A DNA stretch of 64,000 bases from Mycolicibacterium novocastrense (GTDB taxonomy: Bacteria > Actinomycetota > Actinomycetes > Mycobacteriales > Mycobacteriaceae). A program made the position numbers and the translations under genes. Location: the NCBI RefSeq assembly GCF_001570485.1, contig NZ_BCTA01000099.1, positions 1 to 64,000 on the forward strand. The letters run 5' to 3'. Below are positions 54,703-63,557 of the stretch, piece by piece (position 1 is the stretch's first letter; every line of letters starts with the position of its first letter). The notes under the pieces are model-generated. The model saw only the letters and a list, made by a program, of their open reading frames with translations, was not told the origin of the DNA and made no database searches.

Positions 54703-56223
54703 CTACAGGCCGATGGCCTCGGCCGCCGTATCGGTCTCCCGCCACCGTCGCAGCTCCGACCCCGGAGCCCACGTCGAGTGCGTTCCGCTGGAAATGCGTT
54801 CCGGCAGTGCCAGTTTGCACACCGGTCCGTCGTCGACGCTCGCCGCGTCGAACACCAGGCAGAAGGAGGCGTCGGCGATCATGTCGGTGGTGAGCGTGAC
54901 CAGGTAGCCGTCGTCCTCGGCAGTGGCCCCCGAACGCGCCGCCATCGCGGTTTCGCTGCCGTACACCCCGTCGGGGAAGCTGAACCGCTGTTCGGCACCG
55001 GTCTGCAGATCGTGTTTGACCAGGCCGTCGAACAGGAACCAGCCCGGCCTGCCGGTGGCCGCGTACGTGTAGCGGTAGGGCAGCCCGGCGTAACCGCTGT
55101 TGATCATGCCGAATTCGGTGATGGAGTCCGTCAGCTGCTCCTCGGTGGTCTGCCCGGTGACGAGGTCGAACCGCCACCGGTGCAACCGAGTCTGCAGCCC
55201 GTCGAGGGAGAGGTACCGGAACATCTTCTGGTACACGTCGCCGGTGCCCACCGGTGTGGGATCGCCCTGGAAGAACCCGTCGAGGACGATTTCGTCGCCG
55301 TCTTCGTACGCGTTCGTGAAGTGCAGCACGAACGTCGGATCGGCCTCGAACCACCGGATGTCGGCGGCTCCTCCGCGGCGGGGGATCACGGCGAACCGCG
55401 ACGGTATGTCCTGGTGGAATCCGGGAAAGTGGAGGTCGGCTTCGAGCAGCTCGGGATCCCAGAACATCGGAAAGTCGTTGAGGATCGCGTAGTTCTCGGT
55501 GAACGCCATATCGTGCGGCAGCCGAGGACCGGGAAGCGGTACGTCGGTGAGGTGGACGAGGTCGCCGCCCTCGTCGACGACGCCGTAGCGCATGTACGGG
55601 TCCTGTTTGCTGTACGAGAAGAACAACAGTTCGCCGGTGCGGTCGTCGACCTTCGGGTGCGCCGAGACGCCCCAGTCCGCGGGGAATCGGCCGTGCCAGT
55701 CCTCCTTGCCGAGGGTGTCGCCGGAGAACGGGTCGATGCGGTAAAGATCGCCGCACTGATAGTGACTGGTGAGCGCGACGCCGCGATGCACGATGACGTC
55801 GGTGCTCGACGCGTCCTTCATCAGGGTCCGCGCGCCCCAGCCATAGTCGCGCTTGGCCAACTCGATCGGCTCGGCCAGCCCCGGCCACAGCGGTCCGCCG
55901 GCATCGTTTTCGGCCAGCAGACCGTCGGTACGGACAAAGCGGTTGCGGTAGAACGCTTCGCCATCACGGAAGCCGACGATGTGCACCATGCCGTCACCAT
56001 CGAAGGGGTGATAGAGCTTCAACGCCGGATGCAGCGGATTCTCGGTGTTGCGCAGGTAGACACCGTCCAGGTCGGACGGGATCTCGCCCTCGACCACCGC
56101 GAGGTCGTCGGCATTCCACTCCGTGTTCTGGGGACGCCAGGGTCCGGTGCGGTAGGGGTGGTCGTCGTCATCCGGAAGCGTCGAGAGGTACTTGCCGACG
56201 ATCTCCACATTCGCGCTGCCCAT
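54703..56223 (-). CDS. Carotenoid oxygenase/RPE65-family dioxygenase
   Basis: This is a 506-aa seven-bladed propeller dioxygenase of the carotenoid cleavage/lignostilbene oxygenase family. Conserved His ligands for the catalytic iron are seen in SAHPKVD, LPHDMAF, LHFTNAYE and the C-terminal SGTHSTW. The N-terminal VEGEIPSDLDGVYLRN and LYHPFDGDGMVH are also standard. No signal peptide is present. The family cleaves a C=C bond of carotenoids or stilbenes with O2. ATG 56223 follows a GGGAGGG ribosome site, and the adjacent tandem HxlR gene starts with no gap. Confidence 0.9.
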   Translation of the reverse strand: MGSANVEIVGKYLSTLPDDDDHPYRTGPWRPQNTEWNADDLAVVEGEIPSDLDGVYLRNTENPLHPALKLYHPFDGDGMVHIVGFRDGEAFYRNRFVRTDGLLAENDAGGPLWPGLAEPIELAKRDYGWGARTLMKDASSTDVIVHRGVALTSHYQCGDLYRIDPFSGDTLGKEDWHGRFPADWGVSAHPKVDDRTGELLFFSYSKQDPYMRYGVVDEGGDLVHLTDVPLPGPRLPHDMAFTENYAILNDFPMFWDPELLEADLHFPGFHQDIPSRFAVIPRRGGAADIRWFEADPTFVLHFTNAYEDGDEIVLDGFFQGDPTPVGTGDVYQKMFRYLSLDGLQTRLHRWRFDLVTGQTTEEQLTDSITEFGMINSGYAGLPYRYTYAATGRPGWFLFDGLVKHDLQTGAEQRFSFPDGVYGSETAMAARSGATAEDDGYLVTLTTDMIADASFCLVFDAASVDDGPVCKLALPERISSGTHSTWAPGSELRRWRETDTAAEAIGL

Positions 56224-56474
56224 GTCAGGCCCTCCCGCCGATGAAACTGGGGTCTCGGCGGTGCGACCGTCGATGACAGAGACGGTACTACAACTAAGAG
56301 AGTGACCTCCCGGGGATGGCCGAAGAGGGCGGCCCCGCCGGCTCCTGTCTGAACCGACGAGACCTCAGCGCGAGTAACGGTCGACCGTCACCCGAGCTTG
56401 AACCACGACATGCCCAATACCAAGAACGCCAAACAATCGTGTACACCGAAGCCCGAAGGGGAAGACTTCTGGCC

Positions 56475-57164
56475 ATGACGCAGCCTCGTACGCATGAACT
56501 GGCTGAGCGGATGGCCGAGCTCGCACGGGCGTCTGCTCCGCCGCGCACGGTCGACGACGTGCTGAACGACGTCACAGCCACCGCGCGCGAGCTGATGCCC
56601 GGTGCGGACACGGTGGGCGTGCTGTTGATCGGTAGGGGAGGCAAGTTTGAATCGCTGGCCGGGACGTCAGAGCTACCCCACACACTCGACGAGATCCAGA
56701 TGCAGTCCGGCGAGGGCCCTTGCGTCGAGGCCGCACTGAACGAATCGATTCTGCGAACCGATGACTTCCGCACGGAAGAGCGCTGGCCGCTATACGCCGC
56801 GGCCGCGGTCGAGCACGGTGTGTTCAGCGGTCTGTCGGTCAAGCTCTATACCGCCGATCGCAGCGCCGGAGCGCTCAACATGTTCGGCTTCAAACCGAAC
56901 GCCTTCGATGCCGAGGACGAAACCATCGGCACGGTGCTGGCCGCACACGCCGCGGCGGCGATCCTGGCCAGCCGGGAAGGTGAACAGCTGAAGTCGGCGA
57001 TGGCCACCCGGGATCGCATCGGTCAGGCCAAGGGCATCATCATGGAGCGCTACGGCGTCGACGAGATGCGGGCCTTCGAGATGCTCAAACAGCTCTCCCA
57101 GGACAGCAACGTCAAGCTCGCGGACGTCGCGCAGCGCGTCATCGACACGCGCAGCGGCGCCTGA
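56475..57164 (+). CDS. GAF-ANTAR transcription antiterminator
   Basis: This is a 229-aa protein with a GAF sensory domain (about residues 20-150, including LMPGADTVGVLLIG and QSGEGPCVEAA). A C-terminal ANTAR RNA-binding domain follows (LKSAMATRDRIGQAKGIIME, ERYGVDEMRAFEMLK). ANTAR proteins bind paired hairpins in mRNA leaders to prevent termination. ATG 56475 follows AAGGGGAAG; in-frame sequence continues upstream to 56316 but is not conserved-looking. The targets are not visible in this window. Confidence 0.87.
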   Translation: MTQPRTHELAERMAELARASAPPRTVDDVLNDVTATARELMPGADTVGVLLIGRGGKFESLAGTSELPHTLDEIQMQSGEGPCVEAALNESILRTDDFRTEERWPLYAAAAVEHGVFSGLSVKLYTADRSAGALNMFGFKPNAFDAEDETIGTVLAAHAAAAILASREGEQLKSAMATRDRIGQAKGIIMERYGVDEMRAFEMLKQLSQDSNVKLADVAQRVIDTRSGA

Positions 57165-57207
57165 ACCGCGAGCCGTTCGATAAGTCACCAGTCGGATCCA
57201 TCGGCAG

Positions 57208-57227
57208 TTGGTGACCTTCGACTCTTC
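57208..57227. promoter_or_regulatory. Weak DosR-box-like site upstream of first universal stress gene
   Basis: TTGGTGACCTTCGACTCTTC matches about 9 of the 14 core positions of the DosR box GGGACTWWAGTCCC. It overlaps a 7-bp inverted repeat, GTCACCA (57184-57190)/TGGTGAC (57209-57215). Support is weak alone but consistent with the better sites downstream. Confidence 0.35.
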
Positions 57228-57292
57228 GGTACGCCCCGCAAACCGTCGAGCATGGGGGGCGTGGCTTACTCGACGCCGGTCAGGAGGAGGAG

Positions 57293-58168
57293 ATGAGCTC
57301 GACGGCAGCGAAGCCGGGTCCGCGCGGCATCGTGGTCGGAGTGGACGGATCTCCGCCGTCTCGGGTGGCGACCGACTGGGCCGCGCGTGACGCAGCGTTG
57401 CGGGGCGTGCCCTTGACCGTGGTCCATGTGCTGCCGTCGAACGGCGGATGGGTGGACCTGCCGACGTCCGGCGAGTTCGCCGTCGAGCGGCAGCGCCGCG
57501 GGACGGCGGTGATCAACGACGCTCTGGGGCTCGTGAGCGATGCCCTCGGCGCCGCGCCCGACATCGAGGTCAATCATCGCGTCCTCACCGGCGCCACGGT
57601 TCCCGAACTGGTCGACCTGTCCCAGAGCGCCGAGTTGATCGTCGTCGGCTGCCGTGGCCTGGGAGGTGTCAAGGGTCTGCTGCTCGGCTCGGTCAGCTCC
57701 GGTCTTGTGCATCACGCGCACTGCCCGGTGGCGGTGATCCATGACGAGGACCCCCTGATGGATCATCCGGCGACGGCTCCGGTGGTGGTCGGCATCGACG
57801 GCTCGCCCGCCTCGGAGCTGGCTACCGAGATCGCCTTCGACGAGGCCGATCGTCGCGGCGTGGGGCTGCTCGCCGTGCACGTATGGACGGGCAGCAGAGA
57901 TCTCGGCGCACAGGAGAGCGGTACACGGCCGGAAGAGGAACTGGCGCAACGCCTTGCCGGCTGGAGCGAGCGCTATCCCGATGTCGTCGTTCAGCGCATC
58001 GTCGGCCCGGGTGATCCCGCCCGCCGGCTGCTCGAGGAATCCGAGCGCGCCCAACTCCTCGTGGTGGGCAGCCGCGGTCTCGGCGGCTTCTCCGGGATGT
58101 TGCTCGGCTCGGTGAGCTCGGCGGTCGCGCAGGCGGCACGCATGCCGGTCATCATCGCTCGGCGCTGA
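57293..58168 (+). CDS. Universal stress protein, two Usp domains (Rv2005c-like)
   Basis: This is a 291-aa cytosolic protein with tandem UspA domains. Each domain has an ATP-binding-type VVGVDGS/VVGIDGS start and a GCRGLGG or [17 protein letters not shown] glycine loop (G-2x-G-9x-G-S type). Two-domain Usp proteins of this size are abundant in the mycobacterial DosR dormancy regulon (Rv2005c, Rv2623 and relatives). The ATG follows a GGAGGAGGAG purine tract. It heads a run of stress genes on the plus strand. Confidence 0.9.
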   Translation: MSSTAAKPGPRGIVVGVDGSPPSRVATDWAARDAALRGVPLTVVHVLPSNGGWVDLPTSGEFAVERQRRGTAVINDALGLVSDALGAAPDIEVNHRVLTGATVPELVDLSQSAELIVVGCRGLGGVKGLLLGSVSSGLVHHAHCPVAVIHDEDPLMDHPATAPVVVGIDGSPASELATEIAFDEADRRGVGLLAVHVWTGSRDLGAQESGTRPEEELAQRLAGWSERYPDVVVQRIVGPGDPARRLLEESERAQLLVVGSRGLGGFSGMLLGSVSSAVAQAARMPVIIARR

Positions 58169-58171
58169 CGC

Positions 58172-58191
58172 CCAGGGACTTTCGCCTCTAC
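58172..58191. promoter_or_regulatory. DosR-box-like site between the two universal stress genes
   Basis: The core GGGACTTTCGCCTC (58175-58188) matches 11 of 14 positions of GGGACTWWAGTCCC. The GGGACTTTCG start is typical of dormancy-regulon boxes. It lies about 70 bp upstream of the second Usp gene, a normal activator position. Confidence 0.6.
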
Positions 58192-58257
58192 GCCGCAGCG
58201 CGCGACACGGGTCATGATGGCTTCACGGGCCAACGAATCCCGAAGACAGGAGTTTCC

Positions 58258-59142
58258 ATGCGAACAGGTGCGGTGGTGGTCGGCGTGGACGGCAGCGATG
58301 CCGCGGGCAATGCCGCCCGATGGGCGGCAGCGGTGGCATCGAGATACAACACGTCGTTGCACATCGTGCATGCGCTACCGGCCGTCGGGCACAACCTGAC
58401 GGACACCGTCGCCGCGATGCGAGCGGCCGTCCTCGCGCACCAGCGCGAAAATGCCGACGCCATTCTGCGCCGCGCAGAGGAGATCGTGCGCGCGCAGGAA
58501 ACCGAACTCGAGGTGACGACTCTGTCCACCGATGTTCCCATCACCGAGGTGCTGGTGGAACTCGGCAAGAGCGCACGGATGATCGTTGTCGGCAACGATG
58601 AAGTCACCGCTGCGGGTGCACTGTTGCTGGGCTCGACGACACTGGCCGTCGCCACGCGCGCCGACTGCCCCGTTGTCGCGTGGCGAGGGTCAAACCTCGT
58701 GCCGACGGACGATCCGGTAGTCGTCGGGGTGGACGGGACTCCGTCGTCTCTGGCCGCCTTGGAGAACGCATTTGAATTCTGCGAACGGTTCAACGCGAAG
58801 TTGGCGGCCGTACGATCGACGTCGTCGCCGCTGCGCACGGTCGCCGCACGACTGCCGCTGCTGATCGACTGGGATGCGCTCGAGACGGCGGAGTGGGCGC
58901 AGCTGACGAATGACGTCGACCGATACAACCAGCGCTACCCACAGGTTTCGGCACCGTGTTTCGTCGAGCACGCCAAACCCGCTGCGGCACTCATCGATCG
59001 TTCTCACGCGGACGGCGCGCAGCTGCTGGTGGTCGGAAGCCATCGGAAGCCCGCGCTCACCAGCGCCATCCTGGGGTCGACCGCGTTGAATCTGTTGCAA
59101 CACGCCACCGTTCCGGTCATGGTCTGCCGACCGAGCCGATGA
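58258..59142 (+). CDS. Universal stress protein, two Usp domains
   Basis: This is a 294-aa protein with two UspA domains (VVVGVDGSDAAGNAA and VVVGVDGTPSSLAAL starts). The second domain keeps a GSHRKPALTSAILGSTA glycine/serine loop. The first domain's loop (GNDEVTAAGALLLGSTT) has a modified start, so ATP binding may differ between domains. ATG 58258 follows ACAGGAG at 6 nt. It probably works with its neighbours in hypoxic or stationary-phase survival. Confidence 0.88.
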   Translation: MRTGAVVVGVDGSDAAGNAARWAAAVASRYNTSLHIVHALPAVGHNLTDTVAAMRAAVLAHQRENADAILRRAEEIVRAQETELEVTTLSTDVPITEVLVELGKSARMIVVGNDEVTAAGALLLGSTTLAVATRADCPVVAWRGSNLVPTDDPVVVGVDGTPSSLAALENAFEFCERFNAKLAAVRSTSSPLRTVAARLPLLIDWDALETAEWAQLTNDVDRYNQRYPQVSAPCFVEHAKPAAALIDRSHADGAQLLVVGSHRKPALTSAILGSTALNLLQHATVPVMVCRPSR

Positions 59143-59163
59143 CGGGCAGGCCGTCTTTCGCGG

Positions 59164-59183
59164 TTAGGGTCTTCCGGCCCTGT
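59164..59183. promoter_or_regulatory. DosR-box-like site upstream of the kinase/P-loop gene
   Basis: The core GGGTCTTCCGGCCC (59167-59180) matches 10 of 14 positions of GGGACTWWAGTCCC, preceded by TTA. It lies 33-52 bp before ATG 59216, overlapping the expected promoter region of that gene. Confidence 0.5.
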
Positions 59184-59215
59184 TGCCCAGAGGGTGGCTG
59201 CGGGAGGGTTCAGAT

Positions 59216-60748
59216 ATGACGACCGCGTCGGTTACTGCGAGCACCCGCCGAGACCCGTTGACCGGCAACGGGAATCTCCACGCGGAGGTCCATGAGACAC
59301 ACACGGGGCTGGTTGCGCTCATCGGGGACCGCGCATACAAGACGAAGAAAGCGATCGTCACGGACTTCCTCGACTTCGGCACCCGCGAGCTTCGCGAGCA
59401 GGCGTGTCAACGCGAAGTGGCCCTGAATCGCAGGTTGGCGCCCGACAGCTATCTCGGTGTCGGCCACTTCGCCGCGCCGGGAGAGCCCGCCGAACCCGTC
59501 ATCGTGATGCGTCGATATCCCGAATCCGCCCGGCTCGCCGCGCTCGTCCGCAACGGTGATGCCGTCCACGGATACCTCACCGCCATCGCGGACCGATTGG
59601 CGCGGTTCCACCGGGAGGCGCTACGAGGCCCCCAGATCGACGAACAGGCGACGGCTGCGGTGATCTCGGATCGCTGGCACCAGAATCTCGCTGAGCTGAG
59701 GCGATACGTCGACAGCGTCATCCCCGAGGCGACGCTTCGCGAGGTCACACGCCTGGCCGACCGGTACGTGGCCGGCCGTGACCAACTGTTCGCGCAGCGG
59801 ATCGCGTCGGGCCGCGTCGTCGACGGTCACGGGGACCTGCTGACACAGGACATCTTCTGCACGCCTGACGGTCCGGTGCTGCTGGACTGCCTCGAATTCG
59901 ATGATCGACTGCGCTACGTCGACGGTGTCGACGACGCCGCCTTCCTCGCGATGGACCTGGAGTTCCTCGGCCGCAAAGACCTCGCCGAGCACTTCTTCGA
60001 CGAGTACCTGCGACGGGCCGACAACCCAGCACCGCGGTCCCTGAGGGAGTTCAGCGTCGCGTACCGCGCCGTGGTGCGGGCCAAGGTGGACTGCATCCGC
60101 GTCGATCAAGGGCACAGCGAAGCGGCGGCCGACGCGATACGCCATCTCGACATCGCTCTCGCCCACCTGAGATCGTGCACCGTCCGGTTGGTCATCGTCG
60201 GCGGCGGTCCGGGAACCGGCAAGACCACCGTCGCGCACGGCCTGGCAGAACAAGTGAACGCCCGGGTCATCTCCACCGACGCGGTGCGCCGCGAGCTACA
60301 ACGGTCCGGCGTCATCGCCGGGCAGGTCGGCGAGCTGCACGAGGGACTGTATGCACCAGAGAACGTGCGCGCCGTCTATGACGAGGTGCTGCGTCGAGCC
60401 CGTGCGCTGCTGTCCACCGGTCAGACAGTTGTGCTCGACGGCACCTGGCGCGATGCGCAGCAACAGGAGAGGGCGTACCGACTGGCTACCGAGACCTCTT
60501 CGGCGCTAGTGCATTTCGTGTGTGCGCTCTCACCGTCGCAGGCCGCCCAACGGGTCGTGGCCAGAGGGCCGTCGAGTTCGGATGCGACACCACAGATCGC
60601 CGTCGCGCTCGGCGAGAACGCAGGCACGGGCCCATTCCACCGAATCGACACCGCTCATCCGCTTGAGGAATCGGTGAACGAGGCGCACCGGATATTTCAG
60701 CTGGCTGTCGGTGGGGGTCGTGATGACGGAGCAGTTGACGGCGCTTGA
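59216..60748 (+). CDS. Aminoglycoside phosphotransferase-like/P-loop kinase fusion (Rv2004c-like)
   Basis: This is a 510-aa two-domain protein. The N-terminal half is APH/choline-kinase-like, with VVDGHGDLLTQDIF as the HGD catalytic loop and LLDCLEFDD as the metal-site segment. The C-terminal half is a P-loop kinase of the gluconate/chloramphenicol-kinase kind, with GGGPGTGKTTVA and LDGTWRD. M. tuberculosis Rv2004c, a DosR-regulon protein of about 498 aa, has the same plan as I recall. The substrate is unknown. ATG 59216 follows GGGAGGG; a GTG-free upstream extension is less likely. Confidence 0.82.
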   Translation: MTTASVTASTRRDPLTGNGNLHAEVHETHTGLVALIGDRAYKTKKAIVTDFLDFGTRELREQACQREVALNRRLAPDSYLGVGHFAAPGEPAEPVIVMRRYPESARLAALVRNGDAVHGYLTAIADRLARFHREALRGPQIDEQATAAVISDRWHQNLAELRRYVDSVIPEATLREVTRLADRYVAGRDQLFAQRIASGRVVDGHGDLLTQDIFCTPDGPVLLDCLEFDDRLRYVDGVDDAAFLAMDLEFLGRKDLAEHFFDEYLRRADNPAPRSLREFSVAYRAVVRAKVDCIRVDQGHSEAAADAIRHLDIALAHLRSCTVRLVIVGGGPGTGKTTVAHGLAEQVNARVISTDAVRRELQRSGVIAGQVGELHEGLYAPENVRAVYDEVLRRARALLSTGQTVVLDGTWRDAQQQERAYRLATETSSALVHFVCALSPSQAAQRVVARGPSSSDATPQIAVALGENAGTGPFHRIDTAHPLEESVNEAHRIFQLAVGGGRDDGAVDGA

Positions 60749-60766
60749 CGCGATTCCCCGGTGCCG

Positions 60767-61051
60767 TCATTCGACATGACCGGCTTCGTCCTGATGAATT
60801 GCTTTGAACGGTGGCAGGATGCCCTTGCGCTGCGCCACCCCGATGTTGGCCATGACGTGCTCGAGCAACTCGTCGTAGGCGGAGCCGTCGATCAGAAGCT
60901 CGGCCGGCCCGTGATGTAACAGGTAGGCGTCCAGGCGCCGGTCGATCGGCCAGTCGACATAGATCGGTCCGGCGAATTCCGAGCGGAAGAAACCCCACAC
61001 GATCGTGTCACGCCTCTCCTCGGTCTCCTCGTCGTGCTCGGTTGGGTTCAT
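60767..61051 (-). CDS. Small acidic protein of unknown function, partner of PEP synthase gene
   Basis: This is a 94-aa acidic soluble protein (MNPTEHDEETEERRDT... ending QDEAGHVE) with no recognised motif. The middle reads FAGPIYVDWPIDRRLDAYLLHH, followed by a helical ELLIDGSAYDELLEHV segment. It lies 36 nt downstream of the PEP synthase gene on the same strand and is probably co-transcribed, so a role in the same stress response is likely. The start is ATG 61051 with a weak AAGG upstream. Confidence 0.6.
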   Translation of the reverse strand: MNPTEHDEETEERRDTIVWGFFRSEFAGPIYVDWPIDRRLDAYLLHHGPAELLIDGSAYDELLEHVMANIGVAQRKGILPPFKAIHQDEAGHVE

Positions 61052-61087
61052 CTCATGGCCTTGGCGTCGGCTGGATCCATGCCCGCC

Positions 61088-63373
61088 TCACCTCAACCGT
61101 GCGGCTTCGAGTAGCAGCCGCCGCTCGGCTGCGGCGATGACCCGCCGGGTGGCATCAGCGGCATCGGGGTTGACCGATACCGACGTGATGCCCATCCGCA
61201 CCAGGTATTCGGCGAATGCCGGGTTCGTGGACGGCGCCTGACCGCACAGTGACGAGGTGATGCCGTGTTTCCTTGCCGTGCCGATGATCTGGCCGATGGC
61301 ATCGAGCACGGCGGGGTCGGATTCGTCGAACAACTCAGCGCACACATCGGAATCACGGTCCACCCCGAGCATCAGCTGAGTCAGATCGTTGCTTCCGATC
61401 GACACTCCGTCGATGCCCATCCCGATGAATTCGGGAAGCCAGTGCACGACCGAAGGCACCTCGGCCATCACCCAGCGGTGCAAACCCCGCTGCCGGCCGA
61501 GCGGACTCGCGTCGACGAGCTCGAGGCAAGCCTCGAGTTCCCATTTGGTGCGGACGAACGGGATCATCAGCCCGACATTGGGCGACCGCTCCCGCACCCG
61601 CGCCAGCGCCTCCAGTTCCAGCGCGAACAGGTCCGGCTCGTTCACATATCGGTAGCAGCCGCGATAGCCGATCATCGGGTTGTGTTCGATCGGCTCGTAG
61701 GTCTCGCCGCCCTTCAAGCCGCGGAATTCGTTGGTGCGGAAGTCCGTCGCCCGATAGATGACCGGCCTAGGTGCGAACGCTGCGGCGATTCGCCCGACAG
61801 ACGCCCCCAACTGGTCCACAAGCGTGGCCTGCTCCCCGTGGGCGATGAGGTCACGGGGATGACGGCCGCCCAGCGCCTCGGTCAGCATGAACTCGGCGCG
61901 CAACAGCCCCACACCGTCAACCGGTTGTGCGGCAACGGTTTCGGCGGACTCGGGCATGGCCAGGTTGACGTAGACCTTCGTGCCGGTGGCTTCGCTCTGC
62001 GGTCGGCCCGGGGCACCCTGCTCAATCGCCGATGTCGTCGACGACGGCCGCACCCGGCCGGACACCACCTCGCCGCGGGCCCCGTCGACCGTGACCGTCG
62101 TACCGTCGTGGAGGTCTCTGGTCGCAGTCCGGGTCCCGACGACGCACGGCACGCTCAATTCGCGAGCCACGATTGCGGCGTGGCACGTCATGCCGCCGGT
62201 GTCGGTCACCAGCGCCGCGGCTCGGCGGATGGTGGGCAACCAGTCGGGATTGGTCATCTGCGCGACGAGGATCTCGCCCTCCTCCAACTTCGCGCCCTCG
62301 TCGGGTGACTCCAGCACCCGCACCTTTCCCGAGGCGAGTCCGGGTGCCGCGGCCAGGCCGCGGGCCAGCACCAGGTGCTTGTCTGCGGCGGCGGGAGTGG
62401 TGTGGCCCAGCGTGGTGATCGGCCGCGCCTGAACCAGATAGGTCTTACCCCCCGCGATCGCCCACTCGGTGTCCTGGGGGCAACCGTTGTGTCGCTCGGT
62501 CGCGATGGCCAGTTCGGCTATCGAGCGCAGTTCTTCGTCGGTCAGTACGCGGGCATCGGCCTGAGATTCGTCGAGGTCGACGACGGCATCGTGCCCGTCG
62601 TCGCCACGCACGATTTTGAAGGCCTTGTGGCCGAGTCGGACATCGAGGGGTTGGCGCGTCTCCTTGGAGACGATGTAGGTGTCGGGCTCGACCTCACCGG
62701 ACACCACGACCTCGCCGAGACCGAACGCTCCCTCGATGACGACTCGGTCCTGGGCGCCGTTGCTGGGGTCGGCGGTGAATGCGACTCCGGCCTTTTCCGA
62801 ATGGACCATCTCTTGTATGACGACCGCCATCGCCGGGTCACTGGTGAAGCCGCGGCTGGCGCGGTAGGTGATGACGCGCGGGCTGAACAGCGACATCCAA
62901 CACCGCACCACCGCCTCCACCAGCGCCTCGTCGCCGGTGACGTTGGTGATGGTGGCGTTCATTCCCGCGAATGAGGCGTCCGCGCCGTCCTCGCCGGTGG
63001 CCGAGGATCGCACCGCGACCACCGCGCCCGGCCCCAAGCCGTGGTACGCCGACAGGATCAGCCGTCGCACCTCGTCGTCGGCACCGGCCTTGCGCACCAG
63101 GCCCTGCATGCGCTCGGAGAGCTCGGTGAGCATGGCGGTGTCGGCGACGGCGTCGAGCGCCTCTCGATGCAACGCGTTCAGCTCGGCTTCGACCCCGCCG
63201 GACCTCATGGACCGGCGGTAACAATCCCGCAGCAGAACGAATCCGGGTGGAACGGGCAGGTTGGCGGCGACCAACTCACCCATGTTGGCGCCCTTGCCTC
63301 CGGCCTCTTCGGCATCGGCGATCGTCAGCTCGGAGATATCGCGGATGAAGGTGAGATCGTCTCGAACGTCCAT
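61088..63373 (-). CDS. ppsA: Phosphoenolpyruvate synthase (pyruvate, water dikinase)
   Basis: This is a 761-aa PEP synthase that converts pyruvate and ATP to PEP, AMP and phosphate. The N-terminal ATP-grasp domain has KGANMGELV and VAVRSSATGED. The central swivel domain contains the phospho-acceptor His398 in GGMTCHAAIVARE. The PEP/pyruvate barrel has the catalytic Cys710 in SSLCGQAPS. ATG 63373 was chosen from ribosome-site spacing (AGGA at 8 nt); ATG 63382 is possible. It is divergent from the OtsB1-like gene across a region with two DosR-like boxes, suggesting hypoxic induction of gluconeogenic flux. Confidence 0.92.
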   Translation of the reverse strand: MDVRDDLTFIRDISELTIADAEEAGGKGANMGELVAANLPVPPGFVLLRDCYRRSMRSGGVEAELNALHREALDAVADTAMLTELSERMQGLVRKAGADDEVRRLILSAYHGLGPGAVVAVRSSATGEDGADASFAGMNATITNVTGDEALVEAVVRCWMSLFSPRVITYRASRGFTSDPAMAVVIQEMVHSEKAGVAFTADPSNGAQDRVVIEGAFGLGEVVVSGEVEPDTYIVSKETRQPLDVRLGHKAFKIVRGDDGHDAVVDLDESQADARVLTDEELRSIAELAIATERHNGCPQDTEWAIAGGKTYLVQARPITTLGHTTPAAADKHLVLARGLAAAPGLASGKVRVLESPDEGAKLEEGEILVAQMTNPDWLPTIRRAAALVTDTGGMTCHAAIVARELSVPCVVGTRTATRDLHDGTTVTVDGARGEVVSGRVRPSSTTSAIEQGAPGRPQSEATGTKVYVNLAMPESAETVAAQPVDGVGLLRAEFMLTEALGGRHPRDLIAHGEQATLVDQLGASVGRIAAAFAPRPVIYRATDFRTNEFRGLKGGETYEPIEHNPMIGYRGCYRYVNEPDLFALELEALARVRERSPNVGLMIPFVRTKWELEACLELVDASPLGRQRGLHRWVMAEVPSVVHWLPEFIGMGIDGVSIGSNDLTQLMLGVDRDSDVCAELFDESDPAVLDAIGQIIGTARKHGITSSLCGQAPSTNPAFAEYLVRMGITSVSVNPDAADATRRVIAAAERRLLLEAARLR

Positions 63374-63451
63374 AGGGCTCATCCTGCTCCGGACGGCGTG
63401 TGGGACGTACCGTCGGAGGGCCACGACGGTGAGGACCAACGTCCCGATCGC

Positions 63452-63471
63452 GGAAGTGCTTAAGTCCCTAA
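63452..63471. promoter_or_regulatory. DosR-box-like site 1 in ppsA/otsB1-like region
   Basis: The core AGTGCTTAAGTCCC (63455-63468) matches 11 of 14 positions of GGGACTWWAGTCCC, and the next bases TAA match two of three of the flanking SAA. Confidence 0.58.
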
Positions 63472-63480
63472 CCGGTTCGA

Positions 63481-63500
63481 TGAGTGACTTCGGTCCCTTC
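63481..63500. promoter_or_regulatory. DosR-box-like site 2 in ppsA/otsB1-like region
   Basis: The core GTGACTTCGGTCCC (63484-63497) matches 11 of 14 positions of GGGACTWWAGTCCC. It is spaced 29 bp from site 1 (start to start), nearly three helical turns, as is common for paired DosR sites. Confidence 0.6.
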
Positions 63501-63557
63501 CCCCCGGGACCGCTGAAGAGATCCGATGGGGACACGATCTCTTTCGGAGGAGGGGCG

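Larger units (their letters stand above)
63374..63557. promoter_or_regulatory. Divergent ppsA/otsB1-like promoter region
   Basis: These 184 bp carry two DosR-box-like 20-mers (63452-63471 and 63481-63500) and an extra half-site palindrome, GGTCCC (63492-63497) with GGGACC (63506-63511). A GGAGGAGGGG ribosome site precedes ATG 63558. The boxes lie about 60-105 bp from the rightward start and 80-130 bp from the ppsA start, so one set could serve both genes. Confidence 0.55.
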
